Program-made: the position numbers and the translations under genes
Part shown: piece after piece, positions 11,381 to 25,489 of the stretch
How positions within the stretch are numbered: the stretch's first letter is position 1
Layout: the number at the start of each line of letters is the position of its first letter
The notes under the pieces: model-generated
Told to the model about the DNA's origin: nothing
Seen by the model: the letters and a program-made list of their open reading frames with translations, nothing else
Databases searched by the model: none
NCBI RefSeq assembly: GCF_036417845.1
Contig: NC_089980.1
Coordinates: 44,018,501 to 44,082,500, forward strand
Direction of reading: 5' to 3'
DNA from: Apteryx mantelli
Lineage: Eukaryota; Chordata; Aves; Apterygiformes; Apterygidae
Length of the DNA stretch: 64,000 nucleotides

Positions 11381-13431
11381 TACATGAGAAGTGGAAGGCC
11401 AGTGTGAGAAGAGACTGTTTTGACCATTGCTTCCTGCTTTCAGGATAGGATTGCAGAGGCTCAAGGGGAAGGCAGTGTACAAGTCCTAGAGGAAGGCTGG
11501 ATTAACTGTGAGCTACTCTCTCCCCATCAGAGAGCCAAGCTGCTTAATTCAGGGCACTGCGGGGCCAGGTGCATCTAGGTGAGGTATAAATCAGCTCATC
11601 TTTGCAGGTCCAGGCGAGTGGTGGGCTCTCACACAGTAAGCAAGATGGCACAACTGAACCCTGAACACCTGGCTCCCAGGTATTGCTGATGGATGTACCA
11701 ACTAATATCACAGTGTCACCCACAGGGAACAAACCACCACTATGTGGCACTAGAGAAAAAAATTTAGGAAGAAACTAAGATCAGAATGTGAAGCAAATAG
11801 AAAGCAACTGTTTGCCATGGAGTGCTATTAAAATATCAGAAGAGATGCTGAACTTAGGCTCAAAGAACTGTACAGTATAAACCAGGCATGGGGAATAGTC
11901 CAACACCCATGGAGGTTGTGATAAACCCAGGAAATTATTAATCTGTCTAAAGAAAAAGGAAGAAAAAGATAAAAAATAATCTTCTTAAAGAGGATAAAGA
12001 GGCTTTTTATAACCCAAGCAGCAATGTATCAGTGCTGTTTTTGTGGATTACTACAGGTGATTATATACGCATATAAGTAGGATGAAGTCAGAAGAAGGTT
12101 GATCATTTTCTGGGAAAACACGAATTAAGGAGATTTTAGAAAATGAATAAAGAGCTCCAGATAAGGCTCTAATGGATCAGAGAATACTGCAGCCATGCTG
12201 CTTCTGCATTCAGGTAAAAGCTACCTGGGGGAAACATTTCATTGGCACTTAACCTGTTAGTCAGTTGATCTTTCTAAAACGTGCAGCAAAGGCATGGTGC
12301 CATCACACGGCCTACCGCTTGGGACTGCCAGCCCTTGAAATGCCACTTCTCGTGCTTTCTCGTGCAGCGCTGGGAAAGAAAGGAAAGAAAGCCCGTGGTT
12401 CATCCCAAAGCAGCTAGGGAAGAGCATTGCTGCGTGCGTGGTTTCCCCTATGCTGCCTTGCCTTGCATTGCATCTGGTCTTGATTCTTAAGGCTGCAGAT
12501 CCCCAAAGTGGCTGGCTTCTTCACTGACTACAGGCCAGCAAGGGACAAGCACCTGGTTTCTGACAACTACACCCTACGATGTGGGCTGAGACCTTACCAA
12601 ACTCATTTCACACAGAAGCTGCCATGCATTTGTCAGGCCTTACTAACTTTAGTTGATGAGGATTTTGTAAAATAGCAAATAGACTCCCAAGAGGAGTTAG
12701 AAGACCCGAGCTTATCCTCACCTGAATGAAGCAGAGTACAATTAACCTTTTATTGCATAAAAGGTTTCCTTTAGATGATAGTGGAAAAAAGGAAAGCAAA
12801 TAACTTCCAGTCCTTATCCTGTGACCAAAGTCCCACTGTGTCCTTCACAGCAGGACTCACGCTGGGTTGCAGGGTGACTATTTGAGCAGAGTCTCTGGAC
12901 AAAGGATCTTGCAAAAGTGGAGTTCAGCACAGGGGAAGGTTGGAAATACAGTGTCTGTCACTACAGAGGTGAGAAAACTAAGAATCAAAAGCCAGGAGCA
13001 TTTCTGCAAGAGAGACATATCCTCCCAGTCAATAGTGAGGAACAGAGCTCAGGGGAGAGGAGCAGAGGGAGCTGCGTTTGACAGCTAATGTGTTTGAGCA
13101 TCCCCTCAGCTGGGCTTGACACAAGGGAACAGCATGAAGTCCCATGGCCTGTTTTATGCAGACAGGATGAGCTAATGGTTTGTCTGGCCTATGAATCACT
13201 GGCTGTGCCTGTGAAGGTCTGAAAGACAGGCTCTAGAATGGCCATAAGAAAGCCGTTGCCTATCTCCTGCCCACAGGTCCCCCTCGCAACCAGGCCGAAG
13301 CACAGACCCATGTGCCTGAGGGACATACTCCAACCTCACCTGAAGACTAGTGCGTAGTCATCCTGGAAAGCGTGTTCCTTCTCCCAGCAATCTGCCAATT
13401 AAAAGCACAGATACGGCAACCTTTACATTTT

Positions 13432-13456
13432 AAAAAAAGAAAAAGAAAAAGAAAGG
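13432..13456 (+). repeat. A/G-rich simple repeat (AAAAAG)n
   Basis: A short purine tract with AAAAAG periodicity. Confidence 0.75.
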
Positions 13457-14059
13457 CCAGTCCCTGGCAGCAGCAGGGGGACACCTGAATTTGGTGTCTT
13501 AACTGGGCAGGACAAGGGGGTTTCTCTGTTGTTTCTTCTGCTGCTGTACATGCTGGGTTTGCAACCTGCCAGACGGAGGCATGTTGGTAAGTCCTGAGCT
13601 TGCAGCGAGAAGATTGAAGCTTGCACAAAGTATGCGCTAATTCTAGAGAGGCACCAGCTGCCCAGCAATGAAGGGTGTCTTCTCTTCCTCACTCCCACTT
13701 CCCCAGCAGAGGAGCTTTCAAAGCATTCTGGCATATCTTCAGTTCAGCCTGTGTTTCAATAGACAAAATATTTGTACTCACCTCTGCTTCCAGCTTTATG
13801 CCAGAAAAGGGGAGCCCGAGTATCCCAGTCCTACAAGCTAACACTACAAACTCTGGGACAGATGATGTCTCTGGAGATCACTGCAGATTGTCCCACATTA
13901 TTGGCTTTCCCGCAATAGCCTGCTCTGAGAAAACAGGGCTGGTTGTTTTCCCCCACTTCTCCAGGCTCAACTGGGGACAGAGGGAGAACATCCCAGTGCT
14001 TCTGACCTATTTGTCTGCTGCTTTGTGCTCTCTTGGTGTCACGCAGGAAACTCATTGCC

Positions 14060-14190
14060 CTTGTGCCTCAGTTTCCCAAGGGGAAAATAAAAAGACCAGT
14101 ACTTTTTTTGCTCTCTTTCCCAGAGAGCTGCAATCCTTTACTAATTAGCATGTGCAAAATGCTTTCAAGCTCCTCAAAAGGAAGGTGCAA
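14060..14190 (+). repeat. MIR SINE fragment
   Basis: Begins with the MIR core hallmark TGCCTCAGTTTCCCAAGGGG followed by AAAATAAAAAGACCAGTACT, and ends with the CATGTGCAAAATGCTTTCAA stretch that corresponds to the MIR 3' end. Sense orientation. Confidence 0.65.
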
Positions 14191-14879
14191 AAGAAGGACT
14201 AAATATCATTAACAGCTTTAAGGAGAAAATTAATGAGGTGTTGGCTCTTCATGAACTGCAACTGCCACCCTGCTGAAAAAATTCTGCTTTCATAGCAGGT
14301 ATCACCTGCATCTCTGTTTCTGGAACGCTGTTGTTGCTTGAGACATTAGTGTCCAAACAGAACTGCTACCAGCTCCTGGTGTTTGCTCTCTTGCCAAGGC
14401 CTTTGGATCTGCCACTCAAAGCCTTTCAGTACATTTTCCTGGAGCTGCCTGGGATGCTGGAGACAGGAGATGGAGATTGGAGGGGGAGAGCCAGGAAACA
14501 TTTTAAAGGGTGAGTTCTCTGCTTCCAGGTTCCTAATAACAAACGGCAATGGGAGGCAAAAGTTAGCTAATGTCATCAGTCTCTGAATCGGATGGCTTTG
14601 AAGGCTTCTCCAAGCAGCTCATCCAGATTATGTCTGCTGCCAGGCGCCCGTTGCCGGGATTTTCAAATGGCAGTTTTGGGTCCCTGCTGCTTACAGGGCT
14701 GGCAGCCACTCAGGGCCTGCAAGAGAAGTCATAAAAAATTGCTCTCAATAATTTAAAAGTCAGCTCTCCTGCTGAGTACACTTGGATTTGGAAGGAGTCT
14801 TTCCTCAACGCAGACAATTCACCAAGTGGGTCTTGCCTCAGCTGGTGTACCTGCTGCCTTGATATGCCAAACGGATGCT

Positions 14880-14896
14880 GGGGGGGGGGGGGGGGG
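14880..14896 (+). repeat. Poly(G) run of 17
   Basis: Seventeen consecutive G. The length may be unreliable because such runs are hard to sequence. Confidence 0.85.
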
Positions 14897-17800
14897 CAGC
14901 AGCATGTGTCACAAAGTGTTTCCCTCAGCTGAGACGAGGACATGGGAGGTCCTAGCTGTGCCCCAGGCTCCTCCAGGGCAATGCATTTGGGGCTGGATGC
15001 TGGGGATTGCCCCCACAGCCGGGCTCAGCAGCATCCTCTGTGCACTCCTATGGATCTGTGCGCAGGAAACCCCAGGAGAAGAAAGGAGATCCCTCGCTGC
15101 AGTCCTTGTCTCTAATTCACTGTGAGCTCTGCTGCTGGCTGCAGCCTGAAGCAGGGGAATGGCATGTTTTTTTAGAGAAGGATCCAAAGGACTTCCATCT
15201 GCAAATTTCCCCTCATGGGATGCAACCCACCTCACAGCAGCAGTGTGTCAGGAGGGAGTTCCTGTGTGGAAGAGCTATGGGAACCAATTCTTTCATGGTA
15301 TTTCAGTGTCTTCAGTCCCCACCTGGTTCCTCCTTTAAAGGAAGTTACAGCAACTCTAACACATCGGAGACTGGTGCTCTGGCCCAAGGCCTCCTCACAT
15401 TTCAGTGAGATACAGGCCAGTTTCTCGATAAAGGGCTCAAAAGAGCGTTCGCTAATATGTCTGTTGTTGGTAAAGCAGTGTGCCATAGCACGCTGGATTG
15501 CGTGTGAACCAAGGCAAAGCATTTCCCTCTGAGATAAGCAGCTGTGGTGAATGTGAACATAAAACACTGTGTGCTCTCCACCTGAGAGCAAAATATGGCT
15601 AAGCCATGTTTGTCTGTTTTAGCAGCAGCTGGTATACAAATTGTTTTTGTCTATTTGCTTCCCCTATTACTTTTAGACATCTCCTGTTTTATAACACCTC
15701 TCCAGCCTCTTCCAAGCCCCTGACAGCATCTCTGAAGCAGCATGCTTCATCTCATTTCAAGGACCGCCCACTGGAGGTTGAAGCTAAATAGTTTTACTTA
15801 TCTCCTTCTCTTTCCAGGTTGTGAAATCTGGGAACAGTGGAGCCCTTTTGTAATGTCATTAAAATGCATTCAAATCCCACCTGCGTGTGCCACGCACAGT
15901 TCAAGTCCCAAATTAGAAAAGAAAATGCATGCCTTGTGCTGCAGCCTCTTTCCCCCAGCATTTGTCTTCCATGCTGTAGTCTCCCCACTGCCTGCAAATG
16001 CTGCACTCACAGCCAAGATGATGGCTGTAAGACGCAGCCTAGAGCAGCACAGCTAGTTGTATTTGGCCTCATCTTAGAGATGTACATGCTGTCCCAGTTT
16101 CAGAGCCATCAGAGGAGCATGGAGCAATCATATTCTTCCTGGAAAAGAAACAAGACCAGTCAGGGCAGCCACTATATTCCTAATCTGTGAGGCTGAAGAA
16201 TCAGTTTCCCAGCTACTCTAGCTAGAAAAGACAGATGAGCTTTGGGGCCTTTAAACCTTTCCTCAGGTCTGAGGCAGAAGTAGAGAACATCAAGTTCTCC
16301 AGGTCATCGAGGACAGAATGGTGAAAATAGTACTGATTTTAACTTCTGTACACTAATCAGCCAGACAATCGGAGAGGAAAAGGCAATAAGGCTCTTAGCT
16401 TGCTGCACACAGCCACTGCCACTGCTGTCTGCAGAAGGAAAACTTGTAGCAAAGGGAACTCGCCTTTTACACGAGCATCCTGATGGTTGAGGTGTCACCC
16501 TTGAAACAAGCCACAGCATATCATACCATGCCTGAACTGCCTCCCAGCTGGGCTAAAAAGCCACCTGGACTGTATCCACATGGCTCTGTCAGAGCAGCCT
16601 CTGATAAAGCCATGAAAAGGACAGGTAGCTCCTGCATCCCCCCAGCACAGCTACCTCCCAGGAGACTGCAGAAGCAGGGCAGGGGTGTGCAGACATGTTG
16701 CCTATACACAGGGCCCTGAGTGCTTGGGAGGATGTTCTCTGGCCATGCCCAAAGCTGCCAATGGGGTGAAATTCTTCTGTCCTTTATGTTTAATCCTTCA
16801 AACCAGAGTTTCACCTCCAGAGTTGATATCCAGAAGACATTTATCATAGCAAACCATGACAAGACCTTGTGGGCCAAGATAACCCTTTTGGGACACTGCT
16901 GGCCTTTCTGTGGTGTGGTGTCCCAGGCTAGATTGGCACAGCTATGTTGGGCCCAGACAAAGGCGATATAGTATCAGCCACAACCTTCCCAAGCATAAAT
17001 TGCAGAGAATTAGCACCAAATAACTGAAAGAATTACAGCCTCTACATGGGCTCCCACCAGTCTTTAGACTGTGTTTAACCTGTATACATGCCTCCTGGGG
17101 GATCCCATATTTGAACACAATGTGGATGGGCTAAAAAAATTATACTGTCAACCCTGAAGCAATGCCATAGGGCTGCCTATAAGGGGAGAGCTGGAAGGGG
17201 CTCTCTGCAAGGGCAGAGCCCCTTTAAGCATCACATCTGAGTGTGGGTCCCAAATCTTGCTCCCACAGTCAGGACTGCTCTGGCTCAGGGAAGGGCAACA
17301 GTGCCCCAGCTCAGTCACAGCTGGTTGCCTGAGCCCAGCTCCCCCAAAGGGTCTGAAACACTGCTGACACTTTGTGCATCAGCAACATAGCCTTTGTGGT
17401 TCACCCAGAGCTGGTTCACTCCAGCAGGAAAGGGAATCTAATGCTCAGCACTGATTTTAGCAAGATGCATATCCTGGGAAGCACAGTCGGCAGTCTTGCT
17501 TAGTTAAAGGAGAGATGGGGGGCACTCCCCCACAGGCTGCTCTGACACTTCTGCTCCAAGGACTTGCAAAAGCTGAAGGGGGTGTGAAGACTCTCTGAAA
17601 AGAGGACAGTGTTGCATTGCCAGCAAGTAGAAGGACGTGGGACTGTGCACCTGGTGGAAACACAGCCTTTACTTGCTAGCAATTTCACAAAAAGTATGTT
17701 CATGCTGTGTCAGAAGAATCCCATCAGCAATTGAAAGGGAGGATTTCAATCAGAAATCTATCACCTGTAAGGACTGCTTTTGGGGCTGAACTCAGAAAGC

Positions 17801-19286
17801 AACCTGCAATCTACTTTCTATTGCTGAGCAATAATGGGGCCAGCCCAGACAGAAAGCATGATGGAGAAAAAGTGAATAAGGCCCCCAAGCACTGGGGAGA
17901 GTGGAAACAATCGGAGCACTGACTACCGCAATATAGGCCAATGCCACTTCAACCTCCTCTGCAATAATGAGCCCCAGCTCTCTCTGCTCTCTCCATTTGC
18001 CTCACGACATTCAGCTAGTGAGCAAACATTTTCCTGACCACAGACTAGATTTAAAAACACTTTGGCTGCAGTTTATCTCAACAAATAGAGGACCAGGAGC
18101 TAGTCTGAGTGTGTGACTCTGCTCAGCTCTGCTGAAACACAGCTTGGTACACAGCTGCTTTTGGTCTCCCCGCAGGATTAGCATCCAGAGTACTCACAAC
18201 TTGATGGATAAGGTGCTTTCTGACCATTGCTCTATATAGTGCCTAAACCAGAGCCACGGCAAGTTGGTCAGGCTGTTGCTGCCACTGACAAGAGGAAAGT
18301 CAAGGAAATATCTACAGGTGATTTGGGAAGGAGAGCAACAACTTAGTCACTGTGCACATCCCTCCTGTCACCAGATACAAGCAGTGAGTGTGGTTCTCCA
18401 AGGCTCTACCTCTCTGGCCTGGCCTTGACTCTCTCCCCACTCCTTCTCTCCTCCCAGGACTAGGCCAGCTCTGCTGTGACACCTCTACCAGCTGCCTACA
18501 CTGCAGAGAAGCCCAGAGCTGCCTTTCAGTGTGTCAATTGGGGAGAGCATCACCACAGCTGGCTCTGCCCAGGCACTTTGAGATGAAGAGCCACATGCCA
18601 AAAGCTGCCTCACAGACAGACCCTTGCCCTAGAAGGAAGCTCAAAGGACACCACATCCAACACAGGACAACAACTCCCAGCTAGCACCTGCCAGCTTGGA
18701 AGAACATCTTTCTCAGGGTGCTGAAGTAGATGACTATTGTCTTTTACAATCAACTTTGTATTCAATGGAAATCCCCTGGAATTGATTAAATTCCCCAAAT
18801 CCTTGTCCCAGTAGGTTCAGGGTTCTTTCCAGTGGCTTGGAAGGAAGAGAGGCCACAGTCAGTCTGGAGAAAGGCTGTAATGTATTTCAACTGAAATAAC
18901 ACAGGAATGGCTTCTTGGAGCCCAGAAGGATTTCTGGTGTCAAACCAAAAGGGACACAGACCAATTTAAGACTCTGGAGTGCCCCATGTGGGCAGGAAGT
19001 GGCATCCCGCTCTCCTCACTATGTGGCGCTCTTTCTCCATCCCCATTAGACACTGCACTTGCTGCTGGGTCCTCTTGAAGCCAGAGTACTGGTCTAGCTG
19101 GCCCCTTGATCTGGCCTGGTACCTCTGTTGTTCCTGAAAAGCTCTGGAAGGCCACAGTAACACCCCTGTGCAGGGAGGCAAAAGGGACTGTGAAATCTCA
19201 GAAAGTTTTATGTAACACTGGAACTGTTTCTCAGGCAGCTGTGTTTGTGCCATCTTTTTATATTTCAAGTCCATTCCAGTTCTTCT

Positions 19287-19310
19287 CTTTTTTTTTTTTT
19301 TTTTTTTTTC
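19287..19310. repeat. Poly(T) tract
   Basis: A run of more than 20 T ending in CCCCAACAG. No SINE or LINE body was recognised next to it. Confidence 0.8.
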
Positions 19311-19861
19311 CCCAACAGTAGCAGCAGCAGTGTACTTAGCCTGGTAAATAATGCATACTGCTCTCGCTGCTATGCAGACAGACAAAGGCAGGTAGTGTAT
19401 CAAAGAATAAAATTGTACAGCGAATTGCAGTGTAATAGCAGTAATTCAGTGCCCAGTGGGTGATCAGAGATTCAGAGAGTATCAGAGACCCATGCCCTCT
19501 GCTGACTGGCAAGGTAACTGGAGATACAGCACAGTGTTTGACCCTTGGATTGTTTCCAAGCTAAGTGGAGCCATAAAAAATTCAGGAGACCATGCTGTCT
19601 CCCAGCAAAATGGTTTGTGGGGTGGATAAATAGATGGATTTTGTGTCCATGCACACACAGTATATTTATGTGGACACATAGAGATAATCAAAGAAATACT
19701 GATCAAGACCCAGACTAGTTATATAACAGAATTGCCTGGGGAAGCTGGAGGTGTATCTGGGTTGTTTTTTATCCTCTGCTTCAGAAATGAAGGAAGTCTT
19801 CATTTCTGGACCCCAGCTCAGGAAATCTCAATTCATTTCACATGCAGGCTGGCGGCTAATG

Positions 19862-19862
<1 letters not shown>

Positions 19863-19893
<31 letters not shown>
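19863..19893. repeat. (TG)n microsatellite
   Basis: An uninterrupted TG dinucleotide repeat of about 15 units. Confidence 0.95.
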
Positions 19894-19894
<1 letters not shown>

Positions 19895-22800
19895 TGATTT
19901 CAGCTCTTTGGCTATCTCAGACTTGGGGGCATTCAGATTCCTTGCCAAGTTCCCATTTTGGGAGCATTTGCCTCCACCAATCACCCGAGAAGTCATTTGA
20001 GGAAGGAGAAATTATATCAGGAGAAACAATGTTATTTTCAGACTCCCTAGTAGACCCCTCGATCAGAGGCAGTGAGAAGCATTGAGCAGCATGTTCCCTT
20101 GGAGGTCAGTAGACACCTGGAAGGATATAATCACTGTCCTTCTACTTAAAGAATACAAACACATGCAGGGATGCAGAGGGCTGTTGCCTCCCATTTGCAG
20201 ACATCTCAGAGTAGGAGCAAGCTCCTTTCTCCTGCCTGTTTGGAGGAGCCCCCAGCATCCTCCCATCCGCACAAGCCTCTGTCCCACCTTGCAGGGGAAA
20301 ATAGAAACAGGCGGTCAGCAATATCTTCCCAGGAGCTCACCATTGCAAGGGGGCCTGCCCATAAGGCCCTGCAGTAAGCACCAATATAAGCAAGAGGGGG
20401 ATCAAAGCAGGAGTGTGATTGGAAAGGACAGCACTTAGCGCTGTTACTATGCACTTTCTATTCAACAGCATCCTGTCATCTGGCAAACCACAGAATGCTT
20501 TACAGGGCAAGTCAGTCACAGGCCCTGCAGAAGGGGAAGGACACAGTCTGACTTCTCAGAGAGGTGTCTGAGCCAGGGAATATATTTACATGGCTGTCCT
20601 TTTTCATAACAAGTGACAGTTCTATTTGGATCAGCCAGGGCACTCAGCAGCCTTTTTGCCATATGACAGGCCTCTAGAAGAAACAGTGTAGTAAGAGGCA
20701 CAGATTTGCCTTCTCCCCTCTCTGTCAGCAGTGCTACAAAATCCTAGAGCATTTCATTACTCTACCTGCACCTGGAGTCTTGTAGGACGAATACCCCGTA
20801 GGATCCTGATTGAAAACATGGGGCTTTTTATGAACAGTGGATCTGGCTCAGTTTCACCAACTGGGATGAAAGGAGTTAATAACCCTGGGACAAGGATCCG
20901 GAAAAATGCCACAATGAATGGGAATGTCAACAGGGAAACAGCAGACAATCAAGCACTGCCCCATTAACTCTTAAGGACTGCCAGGCAAGGGAGGCAAAAC
21001 AGGTGAAAAGGAGGTGACTGGAGCCAGGAGCAGAGGCCGAGGGCATCAGATCACTGAGCCAGAAACCAGCTGCCCAGTGTGGGGTCAGAAATGCGATCCC
21101 AGCCTCTGCTGCCAACACAGATGCGTGGGTGAGCACTGCTTCAGCAAGCTAACCTTATGACTCTAAATCACTGCATCCCAGTTGCCTAGTAAGTACCTTC
21201 TGGCTCCAAGGAGCCCGTTCAAGGGGAAAAATCTCCAAGAAAGGGCTTAGGCTCTTCTGAATGTAGCTGTGGGCCCCAGTAAAACATGGTTATAAAGCCA
21301 GTCACCCTATTTTGAAGTGGCATGGAAGCCCAGGGAAGTCACCCCAAGAGACCCCACCCTCCCCCACACAGGTCAGAAGCAAATTCGTTCTGGGGAACTG
21401 TGATAGCCGTGCTTTTCCTCACCCAATACACACCAAGTATTAAAAGCAGGGCATACCATTGCACTCAGCCATGTCCACACAGCTCCTTGTGACTTCCCGG
21501 GCAGTCGGTGGGGCCCTGTGCTGTCTCTTTCCCACAGCTCCTGTCTCTGTGATGGATGCACCTCCACTGGACTGCAGAATAAGCTCAGCCCACAGGGTTG
21601 TGGCCCCGATAAGAGAACACTTCATAAAGCTGGTTAGGTTTCTCTCTCTGTTCTCAGATATTTACAAGGGAACCATCCCCACAATATATCTGAGTGGTTC
21701 ATGCTCTACAATATATTTCTTTTTATAACTGTTCACCCTACTCTATAGATAGGAACTATGCCTACACAGCTTTTTAAGCACTTGAGGTGATGCCATATGC
21801 TCATGAGAGGCCAGGAATGCTTTCACAGAACAAATAATATAATTGACTGGGGCAGGCCTGGAAGAATGCCTCCAAACTGGCACCAGGCATAAGAAAATCT
21901 GGGCTGACTCGCCCTGGAGGAATGGGCAGAGACTAAAGTGGGGGGAATTCTCCAATTTTCCCTAATTCATTTATGTATATATGCAAATATGTACCCCAAT
22001 TCCCAGGTTTGCAGAATGGGGTCCACCCTTTGGACCTTCAGATCCCTCTTGGAGCACATGTCTAAAGGCCTTTGTTTCTGTCCTCCCAGGTCCTCCAGAC
22101 TAACACAGCGTGATTTGGAGTTCAGCATCATGCCACAGCAAAGCAAGATCTGTGACTGCACACTGTGTCTGCCTCTGTGAAAGGCAGGGCTCCATCTGTT
22201 CCCACTGAAATCACTGTCCTGTGAGGACAAGCCATGATCTTGCATAAGGCACACAACTCCACAGAGCCCTTCACATATGATCTAGGCATGTAGAACATGG
22301 GATTTTATCCAAACGAGATCTATCCATGAAAGCAGCCATCGGCCCTGGCTACAGAATTCCTTCTTGGCTGAACTGTGCACTTCAGTGATGCCAGTTTTGT
22401 CTCAAGGTAGGTTGTTCTGATTTTCATTTAATTAATTCCATAATCTCAAGCTGTTCCCAAAATCTGTATAGAGCCTGTCAAGGTGGGAGCAAAGAACATG
22501 ATGCACACACATTGAAGATGCAGTCCGTTGCTTCTCTATATTTATCTTCCCAGAGGAAAAAAAAAACAACATCCAACAAGAGCATCTTTCATCTGTAGAA
22601 GTCTGATAGTGTTTTCTGTCACTCTTGTGTTCGCTGGTGGCATTTAAATCTGTAGTTGTCCCAGGTCTAGCTAGGGGCAGACATGACTGCATTGGAATTT
22701 GTGTCCTCTGGTCATCATCACAAAGATGCAATTTAATTCCTGCAGTTAGAGGGCAGGCACTGGGAGAAAAAAGGGAATGTATGTGTTGGTCCTATAGCAG

Positions 22801-23534
22801 GGAGATGGGGGGAAAACAAAACCCTTGACAACACAGGCAGCTTTAAGGACAAGTTATCTGCCCACTGTCTCAGTTCAACATGCCTTACAAGCCACTTATC
22901 AGGTGGCCTCCAGCTCCCCACCCTCCTGCTGCTCCATAGCTCAGATCTAGCTCAGTGCACCTCTTGACTTACCTTCTGCCCCTGGCATATTCAGCCCTTT
23001 CTTCCTCCAGAAAGCCAACACAGGACTTCTGCCCCAGCCCTGCTGACATTCCCTGCTTATTCCTGTATGCTGGGATTCGTTTCTGTCCCAGGGATCTCCC
23101 CTCCTTGGCCCTCACAGCAGCAAGACACTTCTCTCCATCTCTCACACAAGTGTCTGACCAGAGCACTGATGAGACAGTTCATGGAGCACAAGAGTCACTT
23201 CTGCCTGCTTTCACCTCTGCTTTCCCCTGCAGACAGCTTCTGTCTCCACACAGGGCAGTGATTTCCTTCCTTCTGTGATCCAGTGACTGGCTGCATTTGG
23301 TACAGCAGGGCTGGGATGGGAGAGGAAAGATGGGCTAAGCTGGAATCGTGCTACATTGGGGGCACTCTTTCTTGAAATGTCCCTGGAAGCTCCCCTCCGG
23401 TATCATGATTCATGAGGCATTGCCTGACAAGCTGAGAAAAAAGATGCTTGGGGGATGGAGGATGGCTACCCATGGTAGAAGGTGAGGGTTCAGGCCAACT
23501 GGATTCCATGCTAGCCCAGCTACGTACTCACTGT

Positions 23535-23690
23535 GGAGACTGGGCCAGATACTGCCTTGTTCTTTGCATCTATAAAATGAGATGTCCAGCCTGAGCTTCC
23601 TCTCAGACTTGTCAGAGGACTGATTCATTTATGTTTACAAAGTACAGCGAATCTTGCAAATGGGAAAGGGAAAAAGAGGTAGGAAGGTAG
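23535..23690 (+). repeat. MIR SINE fragment
   Basis: Contains the MIR signature TGCATCTATAAAATGAGATG, then CAGAGGACTGATTCATTTA, then TTTACAAAGTACAGCGAATC, which follow the order of the MIR core and 3' end. Sense orientation, old. Confidence 0.65.
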
Positions 23691-24099
23691 TAAATCAGGA
23701 GTGCCTGGGAACATGCTCTTGGACACATCCTGCAAACTAGCACAGAATGGCTCACATCCATATTATTAAACTCTCTTTACCTCCAGAACAGAGTGACCTC
23801 ATGCAAAACCCTACTGAGAATGGTCCTTTGCCCATGATAGCTCCCAGGCTATCAGGCCTGGAAATTGTTTGGGACAGTCCTAGTGGGACTCAGTGAAAAA
23901 CATGCCAAGGTGCATGCTGACACTTAACACAAATGATTGAGTTGCTGTTCTGGGAACATTCCCTGACATTGTTTAATTTGCTAGTAAAGACTTAATTACT
24001 AGCAAAGACCAAGTGCCTGTTCTAGTAAATTACCCTCCAAGTTAGCACTGCCCTGATAAAAATCAGCAAATGTCCCTAAACCTTCTTGAAAACTTTGAT

Positions 24100-25290
24100 T
24101 CTTCAGCCCTCAGTCATTATCTTTCCATCTCCAGAACAATAGTGGAACAAATTATTAAATAATCAATTTGTTATCACCTAAAAGATAATCAGATGATAAG
24201 AAAAAGCCAGCAGAGAGAAAACCAAAACAAATCATGTAATTTAACTTTCTTTCTTTGCCACAGTAACTGAAATAGTGGAGAGAGCAGGTACAGCAAAACA
24301 AGCTATCTTGATAGTAAGGCTTTTTGAAACAATTCTGTATAATAACTTTTATGGGTATGCACTCTGAAAAGACCAGGAGGACATATTGAGATGGGTCCCA
24401 GGGATGCCTGACCACTTCTATCAAGGAGTTTCCTCAATGATTTAGATCACAGAATAAAGTATGTTTACTAAATACATTCCTGGCACCAAGTCTAGAAGAC
24501 CTTGCAAGACTGAAGGCAGGACTGGAAATCAAATGATCTCGACAAGTTGGAGAATTGCTTCACAATCAGCCAGATAACATTCAGTAAGGACTAGTGCAAA
24601 ATACTGCACTGAGAAGGAAAAAAAAAAAAAAAATGCACCAGTACAGAAATGGGGAGCAACTAGCTAGATAGCAGCACTGAGGAAATGGACTGAAGAGTTA
24701 TAGAGACCATGAACTGAATATGAATTGACATTGTGAAGGTGTTGCATAAAAAGTTAAATTTAATTCTTGGCTGTATTACAAGGGTATACTGCATGTAAGA
24801 CAAGGGAAGCACTTTCTTACTTCCTCCATACTCCCAAGGCCTTAGTTGGAAAAGCTTAGCCCAGATTTGGACTGGAGGAAACTAACAAACAGGTGTAGGA
24901 GGGGGGAAATGCATAGGGTTGAAAGATGGGGGTTTAGTCTAGAAGAGAGAAAACAGAAGGGGGGGCATAATAACAAACTTCAAATATGTAAGGTCGTTAG
25001 AAAGAAAATGCTGATCAATTGCTTCCCATGTCCCCTAAGAAAAGATGAGGATGTCACAAGTTTAATTACGTTATAAACAGGAGGGAAACCTTCCCACCTG
25101 TCAGTCAATGAGCAGTAGAACAGGTACCTAGGGTAGTGGTAGCATCCCCAGGATGTTTTAAGGGCAAGTAAGGCAAACACCTGCTTGGGTAGTGTCCACA
25201 TATCTGACCCTGTCTCTGGGCATGTAGATGGACTAAGTGACCTTTGAATGTTCCTTTCAGCCTGATATTTATGTAATTTCTGTAGTCTCT
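24100..25290 (+). repeat. Long degraded CR1 LINE copy reaching the 3' end
   Basis: Landmarks of CR1 ORF2 run in order: AAATCATGTAATTTAAC with TTTGCCACAGTAACTG, AGTAAGGCTTTTTGAAACA, TCAATGATTTAGATCACAG, CTCGACAAGTTGGAGAATTG, GTGCAAAATACTGCACTGAG, GGGGAGCAACTAGCTAGATA, TAACAAACTTCAAATATGTA, CTGATCAATTGCTTCCCATG. It ends with the CR1 3' terminus (CTAAGTGACCTTTGAATGTTC, then CAGCCTGATATTTATGTAAT). This is the longest LINE remnant in the window. Stops and frameshifts are frequent, so it encodes nothing intact. Confidence 0.75.
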
Positions 25291-25489
25291 AATGTCACTC
25301 CCTCACTCACTTTGTCTGCAGGGATGCTACCCCCATCTCAGTGGGAGATAGCCTAATCAGAGACCCTGAGCAGGGTCTCACCAGGGCCTTATTCAGTCTC
25401 ATTACTGGTTGTGTTATTTGGCGTTCAACTGTAAGTCATCATAGCCAGTGCCCTCCTGTGTTAGACCATCCCATTCAAGTGCTTACTAA

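Larger units (their letters stand above)
11390..24090. other. Gene-poor intergenic stretch
   Basis: About 12.7 kb without a recognisable exon. The longest frames (for example 13675-14148, 157 codons) have no family match, no splice-consistent partners and competing frames on the other strand. By comparison with human, where MDGA1 is the next gene beyond CCDC167, this may be the spacer between those genes, but no MDGA1 exon was found. It holds MIR fragments and microsatellites, listed separately. Confidence 0.45.

Noticed and set aside
13675-14148. 157-codon plus-strand frame
   Set aside because: No family resemblance, overlaps a MIR fragment at its end, and has an open frame on the opposite strand.
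24846-25076. 76-codon plus-strand frame
   Set aside because: Lies within the degraded CR1 copy; a chance frame in a LINE 3' region.
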